Shown here one piece after another: positions 53,614 to 62,354 of a stretch of 64,000 nucleotides of DNA. Under the pieces are notes generated by a model. The model saw only the letters and a program-made list of their open reading frames with translations. It had not been told where the DNA came from and made no database searches. Source of the stretch: an uncultured Pseudophaeobacter sp. (GTDB lineage Bacteria > Pseudomonadota > Alphaproteobacteria > Rhodobacterales > Rhodobacteraceae); assembly GCA_905479575.1 (NCBI GenBank), contig CAJQNB010000003.1:43515-107514 (forward strand). Reading direction: 5' to 3'. A program made the translations under genes and the position numbers. How positions within the stretch are numbered: the first letter of the stretch is position 1; each line of letters begins with the position of its first letter.

Positions 53614-53806
53614 CTAAAAGCGCCAAGAATTTTATATAAAACATAATGACTTGACGCCGCGCACGCCAGACCTGCGTCTGGTGCGGCTCTGCCTGGCGGG
53701 CAGTCACACAATTCCACCGATGAGCCACATTCTGGGCGTAATGATTACCGATAAAGGGATCAACAGAGCCGCGACAGCACCGCTCATCCCAGGTAGGAGA
53801 CGCACA

Positions 53807-53968
53807 ATGAAAGCCAGAGAACGGTTTTTGAAATCGGCAATTTCGACTGCAAAATCAGAGACTACGAAAATGCCCTGGAGCCGAGGATCGGTCCGTGAGG
53901 CGCATCTGGTCCAGCGGCGAACATCGCAAAAAGACCTGCCTGCCGCAGCGCGGTTGAAACGCGCCTAA
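53807..53968 (+). CDS. Conserved small basic protein
   Basis: A 53-residue very basic peptide, beginning MKARERFLKSAISTAKSETT and containing MPWSRGSVREAHLVQRR. I recall small Roseobacter proteins with a similar MKARERFL...MPW(x)RG layout. The start is well supported: AGGAG lies 7 bases before the ATG. A perfect 8-bp hairpin (53969-53976 with 53991-53998) begins right after the stop codon. No function known. Confidence 0.65.
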   Translation: MKARERFLKSAISTAKSETTKMPWSRGSVREAHLVQRRTSQKDLPAAARLKRA

Positions 53969-54339
53969 GCGCGGATTCCTGTGGCCAAAGATCCGCGCAG
54001 CCCAAGTCAGACTGTCTCATGGAATTTTATATGAGCCCGCTGCAGCCCCCGGATCCCGCCAAGGCCCTCCGTTTGCGGTGACCCTTTTTTAGTCAATACC
54101 CGCCACAGTCTTTACGGAACCAACCTCCAGGTCAGCTCCCTTGCAGCACCTTCTGGGCCGTTGAGACATTACATACAAGGCACCGTCGTGCACATTTTTA
54201 CGATGCAGAACACAGCGCACTTCTCTGGCCAGTTTCAGGCCCCCATCCCTGGCCTGCCTCCCCGGCGCCAGGTCTCTCCATTTTCTGCCGATGGAGGGCG
54301 CGCGCCCCTGACGTGTTTTGCCAGAAAGGTCTTAAGCCA
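53969..54339. other. Leader region of the Hint-domain gene
   Basis: 371 bases without a convincing gene. The hairpin GCGCGGAT/ATCCGCGC opens it, and a CCCTTTTTTAG run is at about 54084. The promoter of the Hint-domain gene should be here, but I cannot choose one. Confidence 0.35.
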
Positions 54340-55122
54340 ATGACACTTCCGCATTCCCTGCAACAGGCCGCTGCCAAGGCCGCAGAAAGCAGCGCACTTT
54401 TGCAAGATCCCGCCGCGCTGCGCCTGCCCAACAAAACGCAGTTACGGCGCTATGAGGTCAGCAGCCTGCTGCCCAATGGCGGCATCGCTGAGACCCGCCA
54501 CATCGCCCCCGCCCTGCCGATCTTTGAGGATGCTTTTTGCGCCTTTACACGGGGCTCTTTGGTGGAAACCACCCAGGGGCCCATTGCGGTTGAAGACCTG
54601 CTGCCCGGCGACGAAATCCTCACCCAGGGTGGCGGCAGCCAGCCGCTGATCTGGAAAGGCTCCACCAGCCTGGTTCCCTCGCGCAGTGATGCCAAGGGGC
54701 GCTGCCATCGGCTGACCAGTTTCATGCCCGACAGTCTGGGGCTGCAAAAGCCCGCCTCCTGCGTTGTGGCCGGACCGGCGGCACGGCTGCTGCGCATGCC
54801 GCCGCAGATGCGCGGCACCACCGGTACACCGCTGCTGCTGACCCTGGCAGAAGAATTCCGCGATGGCATGAACATCTTTGAAACCGCGCCCCCCACCGTG
54901 GTCGACCTGTTCCACCTTTGTCTGCCAAAACATGCGGTGATCAAAGTCGGCGGGTTAGAGTTTGAGACCTATCACCCCGGCCCGGAGGCGCTAAAGCTGG
55001 TGAGCTATGCGATCAAGACGCTCTACTTCAATCTCTTTAGCCATGTGGATTCGCTGAGCGGATTTGGCCCACTGGCCTACGCGCGGGCAGCCGAAGCAAC
55101 AGATAGCCCGCTGCGGGGCTAG
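54340..55122 (+). CDS. Hint-domain-containing protein
   Basis: A 260-residue protein with a Hint (hedgehog/intein) module: CAFTRGSLVETTQGPIAVEDLLPGDEILTQGGGSQPLIWKG at about 67-107, then a C-terminal part with LPKHAVIKVGGLEFETYHPG. Cys67 occupies the position of the first self-splicing nucleophile. Such Hint_2 proteins are common and multiple in Roseobacter genomes, often joined to calcium-binding RTX repeats; here no RTX or other large extein-like domain is present. The ATG at 54340 is preferred over one nine codons upstream. No signal peptide. Confidence 0.75.
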   Translation: MTLPHSLQQAAAKAAESSALLQDPAALRLPNKTQLRRYEVSSLLPNGGIAETRHIAPALPIFEDAFCAFTRGSLVETTQGPIAVEDLLPGDEILTQGGGSQPLIWKGSTSLVPSRSDAKGRCHRLTSFMPDSLGLQKPASCVVAGPAARLLRMPPQMRGTTGTPLLLTLAEEFRDGMNIFETAPPTVVDLFHLCLPKHAVIKVGGLEFETYHPGPEALKLVSYAIKTLYFNLFSHVDSLSGFGPLAYARAAEATDSPLRG

Positions 55123-55235
55123 TGCGCGCACTCGGGGGATGCCGGGGGAGCCTGTGCTTTGGCGCCCTAAAGCATAAAGCACCACTGCGCCGATACCAGG
55201 CTGCGGTCTGGGACCAGGTTGGGGTTTATCCGCCC

Positions 55236-55736
55236 TCAGGCTTCCCGTTGCAGGCGCTCTTCCAGCACATCAAAGGGAACACCTGGTTCATCCTTGGCGC
55301 CGCGAATAACCAGCGAGGTCTTGACGCTGGCCACATTGGGTGTGGTCAACAACTCTGAGGTCAGAAAGCTCTGAAAGGTGCTGAGATCTGGCGAGACACA
55401 TTTCAAAATGAAATCCACCTCCCCGTTCAGCATATGACATTCGCGCACCAGCGGCCAGCTGCGGCACTGTTCCTCAAAGGCGGAAAGCTCTGCTTCGGCC
55501 TGGCTTTCCAGCCCGACCATGGCAAAAACCTGCACCTCAAAGCCCAGCTCCCGGGCGTTGACCTCTGCGTGGTAGCCGCCTATCAGGCCAGCCTCTTCCA
55601 GCGCACGGACGCGGCGCAGACAGGGCGGGGCCGAAATGCCGACCCGCTTGGCCAGTTCGACATTGGTCATGCGCCCATCGGCCTGCAATTCCGAGAGTAT
55701 CTTGCGATCAATCGGATCAAGACGGGTTGTGACCAT
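55236..55736 (-). CDS. Lrp/AsnC-family transcriptional regulator
   Basis: A 166-residue Lrp-type regulator: LDPIDRKILSELQADGRMTNVELAKRVGISAPPCLRRVRALEEAGLIGGYHAEVN is the N-terminal HTH, and the RAM/ligand domain with FEVQVFAMVGLESQAEAELSAFEEQ...VRECHMLNGEVDFILKCV follows. The ATG at 55736 has GGAGC upstream. Divergent from trxB; an arrangement I recall from other alphaproteobacteria, so it may control trxB or itself. Confidence 0.9.
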   Translation of the reverse strand: MVTTRLDPIDRKILSELQADGRMTNVELAKRVGISAPPCLRRVRALEEAGLIGGYHAEVNARELGFEVQVFAMVGLESQAEAELSAFEEQCRSWPLVRECHMLNGEVDFILKCVSPDLSTFQSFLTSELLTTPNVASVKTSLVIRGAKDEPGVPFDVLEERLQREA

Positions 55737-56031
55737 ATGAAAAGCTCCTGTCGATTTTCGTTTCTTATAGCACCGCCGCAGGGCCACGCAATATTATTTC
55801 ACAGAGGCGACCTAATCTTTGCAACAGCCAGATACAAGCGCCAATACGGGCGGCAAACGGGGCGGTGCCAAAATCGCAAAAGCGTGATCCCTGCGGGCTC
55901 CTGCCGTGCCCCTGGCGCGTCATCAGGGGTTTAAGAGCCGCAGCCCTGCCGCTATATGCAATGGCGACGGTGGCCGCAGCCACCACTTATAGCATCATGT
56001 GCAGCCTAGCTTGCAAATTTGGGGATACGAG

Positions 56032-56976
56032 ATGAGCGACACGCGTCACACCAAGGTTCTGATCATTGGCTCCGGCCCGGCAGGCTATACCGCCGGCGTC
56101 TATGCGTCCCGCGCCATGCTGGAGCCGGTTCTGGTTCAGGGCATCGAGCCCGGCGGTCAGCTGACCACCACCACCGAGGTGGAAAACTGGCCCGGTGATA
56201 GTGAGGTGCAGGGGCCGGATTTGATGATCCGCATGCAGGACCACGCAAAGGCCATGGGCTGCGACATCATTGGCGACATCATTACTTCGTTGGACACCTC
56301 CCAGCGCCCCTTTGTGGCCAAAGGCGATAGCGGCACCACCTATACCGCTGATGCGGTGATCCTGGCCACCGGCGCCCGTGCCAAATGGCTGGGGCTGGAA
56401 ACCGAAGAAAAATTCAAAGGCTTTGGCGTCTCGGCCTGCGCCACCTGCGACGGGTTCTTCTATCGCGGTCAGGAGATCGTGGTCATCGGCGGCGGCAACA
56501 CCGCCGTTGAAGAAGCGCTGTTTTTGACCAACTTTGCCTCCAAGGTCACCCTGGTGCACCGCCGCGACGAGCTGCGCTCAGAAAAGATCCTGCAGGACCG
56601 CCTGTTCAAGAACAAAAAGATCGAGCCCCTGTGGTTTCATCAGCTGGAAGAAGTCTATGGCACCGACAGCCCCCTGGGCGTCGAAGGAATAAAGGTCAAA
56701 AACGTAAAGACGGGTGAAATCACCGATATCCCCTGCAAGGGCGTCTTTGTGGCCATCGGCCACGCGCCCGCCAATGAGCTGGTGAAAGACACCCTGGAGC
56801 TGCACAATGGCGGCTATGTCTCGGTTAAACCCGGCACCACCGAAACCTCGGTGCCCGGCGTTTTTGCCGCCGGCGATCTGACCGACCACAAATACCGCCA
56901 GGCGGTGACATCGGCCGGTATGGGGTGCATGGCGGCGCTGGATGCGGAACGGTTCCTGGCCGAACAGGAAGACTAA
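56032..56976 (+). CDS. trxB: Thioredoxin-disulfide reductase
   Basis: A 314-residue NADPH-dependent flavoenzyme that reduces thioredoxin. FAD-binding GSGPAGYTAGVYASRA (13-28), redox pair Cys136-Ala-Thr-Cys139 followed by Asp, NADPH-binding GGGNTAVEEALFLT and the late FAD motif GVFAAGDLTDHKYRQAVTSAGMGCMAALDAERFL are complete. ATG 56032 gives the normal N-terminus. Confidence 0.95.
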   Translation: MSDTRHTKVLIIGSGPAGYTAGVYASRAMLEPVLVQGIEPGGQLTTTTEVENWPGDSEVQGPDLMIRMQDHAKAMGCDIIGDIITSLDTSQRPFVAKGDSGTTYTADAVILATGARAKWLGLETEEKFKGFGVSACATCDGFFYRGQEIVVIGGGNTAVEEALFLTNFASKVTLVHRRDELRSEKILQDRLFKNKKIEPLWFHQLEEVYGTDSPLGVEGIKVKNVKTGEITDIPCKGVFVAIGHAPANELVKDTLELHNGGYVSVKPGTTETSVPGVFAAGDLTDHKYRQAVTSAGMGCMAALDAERFLAEQED

Positions 56977-57176
56977 ACCCAATCCCCCAGTGAAGCCTGC
57001 GACAGGCCGGGGGACACAGCTGCGCGTTTGCTGGTCGACCAATAGCTTTTTTGGTCGACCAGACCATCAGACCGCGGGACCGGTCTGCCCTGCCCCTTTT
57101 CCAGACTGCCAAAATACCTTGACCTGCCCAGGGAGTTCCAACACCTTGACGTGGTGCAATTGAAGGGGCCGTTCGC

Positions 57177-58895
57177 GTGACACATGTACTCTGGCGTGGG
57201 GATCTCATTCAACGCAGCCGCACGGTGAGCGGTGTGTTTCTGCTTGCCTATGCTTTGCTGCATTTCCTGAATATTGCCGCCGGGCTGGTCTCTGCTGATT
57301 TCATGTTTCAGGTGCAGGAATTCCGTCGCCTGCTCACCGGCCACCCACCTGGCCAGATACTGTTGTTTTCCGCGCTTTTCACGCATTTCTCCCTGGCCCT
57401 GTGGCAGGTTGCCAGCCGCAGAACCCTACGGATGAGCCCGGCACAAGCACTGCAGTTGATCCTGGGGCTTTTGATCCCTCTGCAATTGATCCAGCACCTG
57501 ATCTTCACCAGCTATGCATCCAGCGCCTATGGGCTAGATGACGACATGCCCTCGATCATATTATTGATGTGGAATTCCCCAGAGATCTGGCAACAGTATC
57601 TGCTGCTGCTGGTGGTCTGGGTGCATGGCTGTATTGGGCTGCATATGTGGCTGCGGATCACCGACTGGTGGTCCCGGCTGTTGCCCTACATGATCGGCCT
57701 GGCCGTTCTTGTGCCCTCTCTTGCCCTGGCCGGACTGCTGACCGAAGGCCGTCGCATCTGGTCAGTCTTTATCCGCCCCGGCAATGCCTCGGTGATCCGC
57801 GACAGTTTTAACTGGCCGAATAACACGGCCTTTGCCCGCCTATATGAGATCTATGATTTTGCCTTTTGGCTGTTTATTGCCCTCCTCAGCGCGGCTGTGC
57901 TGATCTTTTATCTGCGCCGCTTTATCCGCAAACGGAAATCCCTGCAGATCCGCTATGAAAATGGCACCCAGATCACCATCGAACACGGGCTTACCCTACT
58001 GGAGATTTCTCAGCTCAACGGCATGCCGCATACCTCGCTTTGTGGTGGCAAGGGGCGCTGCACCACTTGCCGGATCGAAATCACCAAGGGGCTGGAAAAC
58101 CTCGCCCCGCCCAGCAGCGCCGAGGCGCGGACGCTGAAAGCGATCAAAGCCCGCGATAATGTGCGGCTGGCCTGCCAGATCAGGCCAACTGCCTCGCTGT
58201 CGATCCAGCGCGTCTACCAGGCAAAAGGACGCCGCCAGGTCCATTCAGCCCAGGGCGTTGAAAAAACCATCGCGGTCCTGTTTTTAGATATTCGCGGCTT
58301 TACCGCACGCTCGGCCGGGTTGCTGCCCTATGACATTGTCTTTCTGCTGAACCGCTTCTTTGATGCTATCGTGCCTGAAATCACCATGGCCGGAGGCACC
58401 GTCGACAAATACATGGGCGATGGGCTGTTGGCCCTGTTTGAAATGAACAGCCCGGAACAGTCGGCCCAAGCAGGTATCACTGCCGCGGGCAATATTGGCG
58501 TCGCCCTGGCGCGCTTTAACAGGATGCTGGCCTCAGAGGGCGAAGACCCGGTGCGTATCGGCATGGGGCTGCATACCGGAACCGTTGTATTGGGGGAAAT
58601 TGGCACCACCGACAACGCCCCCCGCACGTTGATCGGCTCCGCAGTAAATGCCGCCAGTCGGCTGGAGGCCAAAACCAAGGAGCTGGGGGTCGAGCTGCTG
58701 ATTTCGGACTCTGTGGTGCAGGCGGCGGGCATGGTCGCGCCACAAGCGATGTTGCAGGATTTTTCCCTGCGCGGCGTCGACCATCCCGTCCGCGCCCTGC
58801 CGGTTGCCCAGGCCTCCACCCTGGAACAACTGCTGTCTCCCCTCACAGATCCAGAGGCGACCACATTTGCTGTCGCAACCGACCAGGAGCGCTGA
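57177..58895 (+). CDS. cyaC: CyaC-like membrane adenylate cyclase with heme-binding anchor and ferredoxin domain
   Basis: This 572-residue fusion has three parts. Residues ~15-250 form six helices with one histidine in each of four successive helices (His29, His70, His107, His150), like the diheme-b anchors of succinate:quinone oxidoreductases. Residues ~255-345 are a plant-type [2Fe-2S] ferredoxin with Cys289, Cys295, Cys298 and Cys333. Residues ~363-545 are a class III cyclase domain with metal Asp371 and Asp415 and Lys411 for adenine. This is the architecture reported for S. meliloti CyaC, whose cyclase answers quinone redox state. Start is GTG at 57177. Probably makes cAMP in response to respiratory redox state. 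Confidence 0.85.
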   Translation: MTHVLWRGDLIQRSRTVSGVFLLAYALLHFLNIAAGLVSADFMFQVQEFRRLLTGHPPGQILLFSALFTHFSLALWQVASRRTLRMSPAQALQLILGLLIPLQLIQHLIFTSYASSAYGLDDDMPSIILLMWNSPEIWQQYLLLLVVWVHGCIGLHMWLRITDWWSRLLPYMIGLAVLVPSLALAGLLTEGRRIWSVFIRPGNASVIRDSFNWPNNTAFARLYEIYDFAFWLFIALLSAAVLIFYLRRFIRKRKSLQIRYENGTQITIEHGLTLLEISQLNGMPHTSLCGGKGRCTTCRIEITKGLENLAPPSSAEARTLKAIKARDNVRLACQIRPTASLSIQRVYQAKGRRQVHSAQGVEKTIAVLFLDIRGFTARSAGLLPYDIVFLLNRFFDAIVPEITMAGGTVDKYMGDGLLALFEMNSPEQSAQAGITAAGNIGVALARFNRMLASEGEDPVRIGMGLHTGTVVLGEIGTTDNAPRTLIGSAVNAASRLEAKTKELGVELLISDSVVQAAGMVAPQAMLQDFSLRGVDHPVRALPVAQASTLEQLLSPLTDPEATTFAVATDQER

Positions 58896-59133
58896 CCTTC
58901 GCCTCCCCGCCCTTGCGTTGCCCCCAACACCAAACGCTCAAACAGGCCAAACTTATCGTTCCTAAGTTTTGCCCCGGTGCGGTCCTGTGTCCCCCTCTGG
59001 GGAGCCCACCAGGAACAGCGCCCCCAGAACACCCGATAAATCAAACCAGACTGCGTTGCAGCCCTGCAATGCGGGCCTTTTGCACTAATTTGTGAGATTT
59101 TCCCCTTTGCAGCTGCAGCAATTTATGCGATGC

Positions 59134-59147
59134 GTTCACGCGTGAAC
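59134..59147. promoter_or_regulatory. Perfect palindrome upstream of the HTH-Sat-CysC gene
   Basis: GTTCACGCGTGAAC is a perfect 14-bp palindrome 20 bases before the ATG at 59167. It may be the operator for a winged-helix regulator, possibly the N-terminal domain of the protein encoded directly downstream. Confidence 0.55.
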
Positions 59148-59166
59148 ATACACTGATCAAGACACC

Positions 59167-61242
59167 ATGACTGCAGCCAACTCAAATCTTACCCCGGATG
59201 AGGAAGACCTGCTCTTCCGACTCCTGCGCCAGCTGGACCTGGCGCCGGAGGCCTCGCAGCGCGCGACGGCCTCGGCTTTGGGTATGTCCCTGGGCGGGTT
59301 GAACACCCAGCTGCGCGCGGCTGCGGATGCCGGATTGATCGCAATCAGCGACCGCCCCGGCCCCGACAAACGGCAGCGCTATACCTACACATTGACCAGG
59401 GCTGGCGCCTCCGAAAAACGTCGCCTGACCGATCAATTCCTCTCCCGCAAGCTCGCTGAATACAACGCGCTTTATGCGGAACTCACTGGCACAGCCAGCG
59501 GCTTGCCTCCCATTAAACACAGGACTCATCCAATGCAGAACAATCTGGCTCCTATCCCCGAGCTCTATGTCTCTTATGACTCTGCTCAAAAGCTGAAAAT
59601 TGACGCAGGCGAACTGAAAAGCCACGACCTGACACCGCGCCAGATCTGCGATCTTGAGCTTCTGATGAATGGCGGCTTCAACCCGCTCAAAGGCTTCCTG
59701 ACCGAGGATGACTACAACGGCGTTGTGGAAAACATGCGGCTGGCCGATGGGTCGCTCTGGCCGATGCCGATCAACCTGGATGTGTCCGAAGAGTTTGCCG
59801 AGACCCTGGAAGTGGGCGAAGACATCGCCCTGCGCGACCAGGAAGGCGTGATCCTCGCCACCATGACCGTTACCGACCGCTGGACGCCAAACAAGGCCCG
59901 CGAGGCCGAAATGGTATTTGGCGCCGACGATGACGCACATCCCGCGGTCAACTACCTGCACAACCAGGCTGGCAGCATCTATCTGGGCGGCCCTGTCACC
60001 GGCATCCAGCAGCCGGTGCACTATGATTTCCGCGCCCGCCGCGACACCCCAAATGAGCTGCGCGCCTATTTTCGCAAACTGGGCTGGCGCAAGGTCGTGG
60101 CCTTTCAGACCCGCAACCCGCTGCACCGCGCCCACCAGGAACTGACCTTCCGCGCCGCCCGCGAAGCTCAGGCCAACCTGCTGATCCATCCGGTTGTTGG
60201 CATGACCAAACCCGGCGACGTTGATCACTTTACCCGCGTGCGCTGCTACGAGGCCGTTCTGGACAAATACCCAGCCTCGACCACTGCGATGAGCCTGCTG
60301 AACCTGGCAATGCGTATGGCCGGCCCACGGGAAGCCGTCTGGCACGGGCTGATCCGCAAAAACCACGGTTGCACCCATTTCATCGTTGGCCGCGACCACG
60401 CCGGCCCCGGCAAAAACTCTGCCGGTGAAGATTTCTACGGCCCCTATGATGCGCAGGAACTCTTCCGCACCCATCAAGAAGAAATGGGCATCGAAATGGT
60501 CGATTTCAAACATATGGTTTGGGTATCGGAACGCGCGCAGTATGAGGCCATCGACGAGATCGAAGACAAGGATGATGTGACCATCCTCAACATCTCGGGC
60601 ACCGAACTGCGCCGCCGTCTGGCCGAAGGTCTGGAAATCCCCGAGTGGTTCTCCTTCCCCGAGGTGGTCAAAGAACTGCGCCGCACCAAGCCACCGCGCT
60701 CCAAGCAGGGCTTCACCGTTTTCCTGACCGGGTTGTCTGGGTCGGGTAAATCCACCATCGCCAACGCGCTGATGGTCAAGCTGATGGAAATGGGTGGTCG
60801 GCCGGTGACCCTGCTGGATGGGGATATCGTGCGTAAAAACCTCAGCTCCGAGCTGGGCTTCTCCAAAGAGCACCGCGATCTCAACATCCGCCGCATCGGT
60901 TATGTCGCGTCGGAAATCACCAAGAACGGCGGTATCGCCATCTGTGCGCCCATTGCCCCCTATGCAACCACCCGCCGCGCCGTGCGCGAAGACGTGGAAG
61001 CCTTTGGCGCCTTTGTTGAAGTGCATGTCGCCACCTCGCTGGAAGAATGCGAGCGCCGCGACCGCAAGGGGCTGTATAAACTGGCCCGCGAAGGCAAGAT
61101 CAAAGAGTTCACCGGGATCTCCGACCCCTATGATGTGCCAGTCAACCCAGAGCTGAGCGTAGAAACCGAAAATGTTGATGTGGACAACTGCGCCCATCAG
61201 GTTCTGCTCAAGTTGGAAAACATGGGGCTGATCGCAGGCTAA
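59167..61242 (+). CDS. MarR-type HTH fused to ATP sulfurylase-APS kinase
   Basis: A 691-residue frame. Residues 1-~110 match an EPS-associated MarR-type winged helix (SQRATASALGMSLGGLNTQLRAAADAGLI...RYTYTLTRAGASEKRRLTDQFLSRKLAEYNALYAEL). From ~123 follows a complete ATP sulfurylase (QTRNPLHRAH at ~314, GRDHAG at ~408), then an APS kinase with P-loop GLSGSGKST (~521-529), so PAPS can be made. An internal ATG at 59533 starts exactly at the usual Sat N-terminus and has AGGA 8 bases upstream; the ~15 residues before it look like former leader DNA. Two products are therefore possible. Confidence 0.82.
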   Translation: MTAANSNLTPDEEDLLFRLLRQLDLAPEASQRATASALGMSLGGLNTQLRAAADAGLIAISDRPGPDKRQRYTYTLTRAGASEKRRLTDQFLSRKLAEYNALYAELTGTASGLPPIKHRTHPMQNNLAPIPELYVSYDSAQKLKIDAGELKSHDLTPRQICDLELLMNGGFNPLKGFLTEDDYNGVVENMRLADGSLWPMPINLDVSEEFAETLEVGEDIALRDQEGVILATMTVTDRWTPNKAREAEMVFGADDDAHPAVNYLHNQAGSIYLGGPVTGIQQPVHYDFRARRDTPNELRAYFRKLGWRKVVAFQTRNPLHRAHQELTFRAAREAQANLLIHPVVGMTKPGDVDHFTRVRCYEAVLDKYPASTTAMSLLNLAMRMAGPREAVWHGLIRKNHGCTHFIVGRDHAGPGKNSAGEDFYGPYDAQELFRTHQEEMGIEMVDFKHMVWVSERAQYEAIDEIEDKDDVTILNISGTELRRRLAEGLEIPEWFSFPEVVKELRRTKPPRSKQGFTVFLTGLSGSGKSTIANALMVKLMEMGGRPVTLLDGDIVRKNLSSELGFSKEHRDLNIRRIGYVASEITKNGGIAICAPIAPYATTRRAVREDVEAFGAFVEVHVATSLEECERRDRKGLYKLAREGKIKEFTGISDPYDVPVNPELSVETENVDVDNCAHQVLLKLENMGLIAG

Positions 61243-61295
61243 GCCGCCTGCCCGAACTGCCAACCCGAGCAGCCTGGGCAATCGCCCTGAACAGA

Positions 61296-61334
61296 TAAAC
61301 GGCCCGTCCTTCCCAAGGACGGGCCGTTTATTTG
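61296..61334. terminator. Bidirectional rho-independent terminator after sat-cysC
   Basis: TAAACGGCCCGTCCTT (61296-61311) pairs perfectly over 16 bases with 61315-61330, loop CCC, followed by TTTGTC. It serves the Sat-CysC gene and possibly the leftward GT10 gene. Confidence 0.85.
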
Positions 61335-61436
61335 TCAGTCTCAGTCTCACCGTGGTTTTCCGCGATTACGGCGCGCCCCGGCGGACCTGAGTAAACTTCA
61401 GTTAATTGCGAAAGCCCTGCCTGAAACAGACCGCAG

Positions 61437-62327
61437 CTACAGACTGTCACGCAGGGCACGGGCGGCGCGCAACGACAGGTCGCCATAGTCTGCTGCGGCC
61501 TGTTTCAGGCGCCGCAAAGCAGGCAATCGCCGGGCATAGTCCTCTGGGCCGATCTGCTGAAACGCAGCCTCGAACTCCGCTTGGTTGCGGCAAAGAATGA
61601 TTCCCTCGCCCTCAAAGAAATCACTGATATTCGGACAGCCCCAATACAGCGGCACCGTTTCACAAAGAATCGCATCAATCAGTTTTTCCGTGAAGCAGTT
61701 TTGCTCGCGCACATTTTCGATCACCACGGAATAGCGATAAGGTGCCAGCCCTTCCGATTTATCCTCAAAGGCCTTGTAGCCACGGCCCAGGATCTCCGCC
61801 TCGGGCATCTGCGCCTGCAGGTAGGCCACAATCTGATGGCGCAGCTTATGGCCAGGGTGATCATTCTTGGCCGAGGCGATCAGCGACAACTCTTTGGTTT
61901 TGGCGATCTGCAGCTCTTGCCACTCCGGCACCCAGGTGGTGCCAAAGGGCAGCATCAGCCCATTTGGCAACCGCGCCAAGAGCTGGGGGTCATAGGTAAA
62001 GACACGGAAAAAGCGCCGCGCACTTAGCCGCAATATGCGGTGGTGATCCGCAGACATGATCTTGGGTTCTGCCACAATCATCGAAATCCGCGCCGGGCAG
62101 CAGCGATGCGACTGGATATGCATGGCCCGCTTGGCAAAGACGATCAGGTGATCATGCGGCGCCATGTGTTTGACCTGTTTTCCAACCAGCCGATCAGGGC
62201 AGCCCAAAGGCCACTCCATCTCGCTGAGCGGGCGTTCGGCCAGGGCTTTGCCCAGTTTGCCACCATAGGGCATCACTGCAATCGCCGGCGGCGCGACATG
62301 GGCTGTCTCTGGGCCTGTCATAGTCAT
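61437..62327 (-). CDS. GT10 (fucosyltransferase) family glycosyltransferase
   Basis: A 296-residue protein whose C-terminal half has the GT10 signature: YRYSVVIENVREQNCFTEKLIDAILCETVPLYWGCPNISDFF (about 198-240), including the E-N...FTEK...D...VPIYWG pattern that binds GDP-fucose. The N-terminal half (SRRFFRVFTYDPQLLARLPNG, PFGTTWV) is variable as expected for acceptor binding. GT10 enzymes usually add L-fucose to oligosaccharides or EPS. It converges with the PAPS synthase gene across a terminator. Confidence 0.85.
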   Translation of the reverse strand: MTMTGPETAHVAPPAIAVMPYGGKLGKALAERPLSEMEWPLGCPDRLVGKQVKHMAPHDHLIVFAKRAMHIQSHRCCPARISMIVAEPKIMSADHHRILRLSARRFFRVFTYDPQLLARLPNGLMLPFGTTWVPEWQELQIAKTKELSLIASAKNDHPGHKLRHQIVAYLQAQMPEAEILGRGYKAFEDKSEGLAPYRYSVVIENVREQNCFTEKLIDAILCETVPLYWGCPNISDFFEGEGIILCRNQAEFEAAFQQIGPEDYARRLPALRRLKQAAADYGDLSLRAARALRDSL

Positions 62328-62354
62328 CGGTTCCCGTCAGTTCAGGATCTGAGA

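Noticed and set aside
59182..61350. A 722-codon open frame antisense to the HTH-Sat-CysC gene
   Set aside because: It follows codon-by-codon from the GC-rich third-position bias of the real gene; it has no domain, and the sense frame has complete catalytic motifs.
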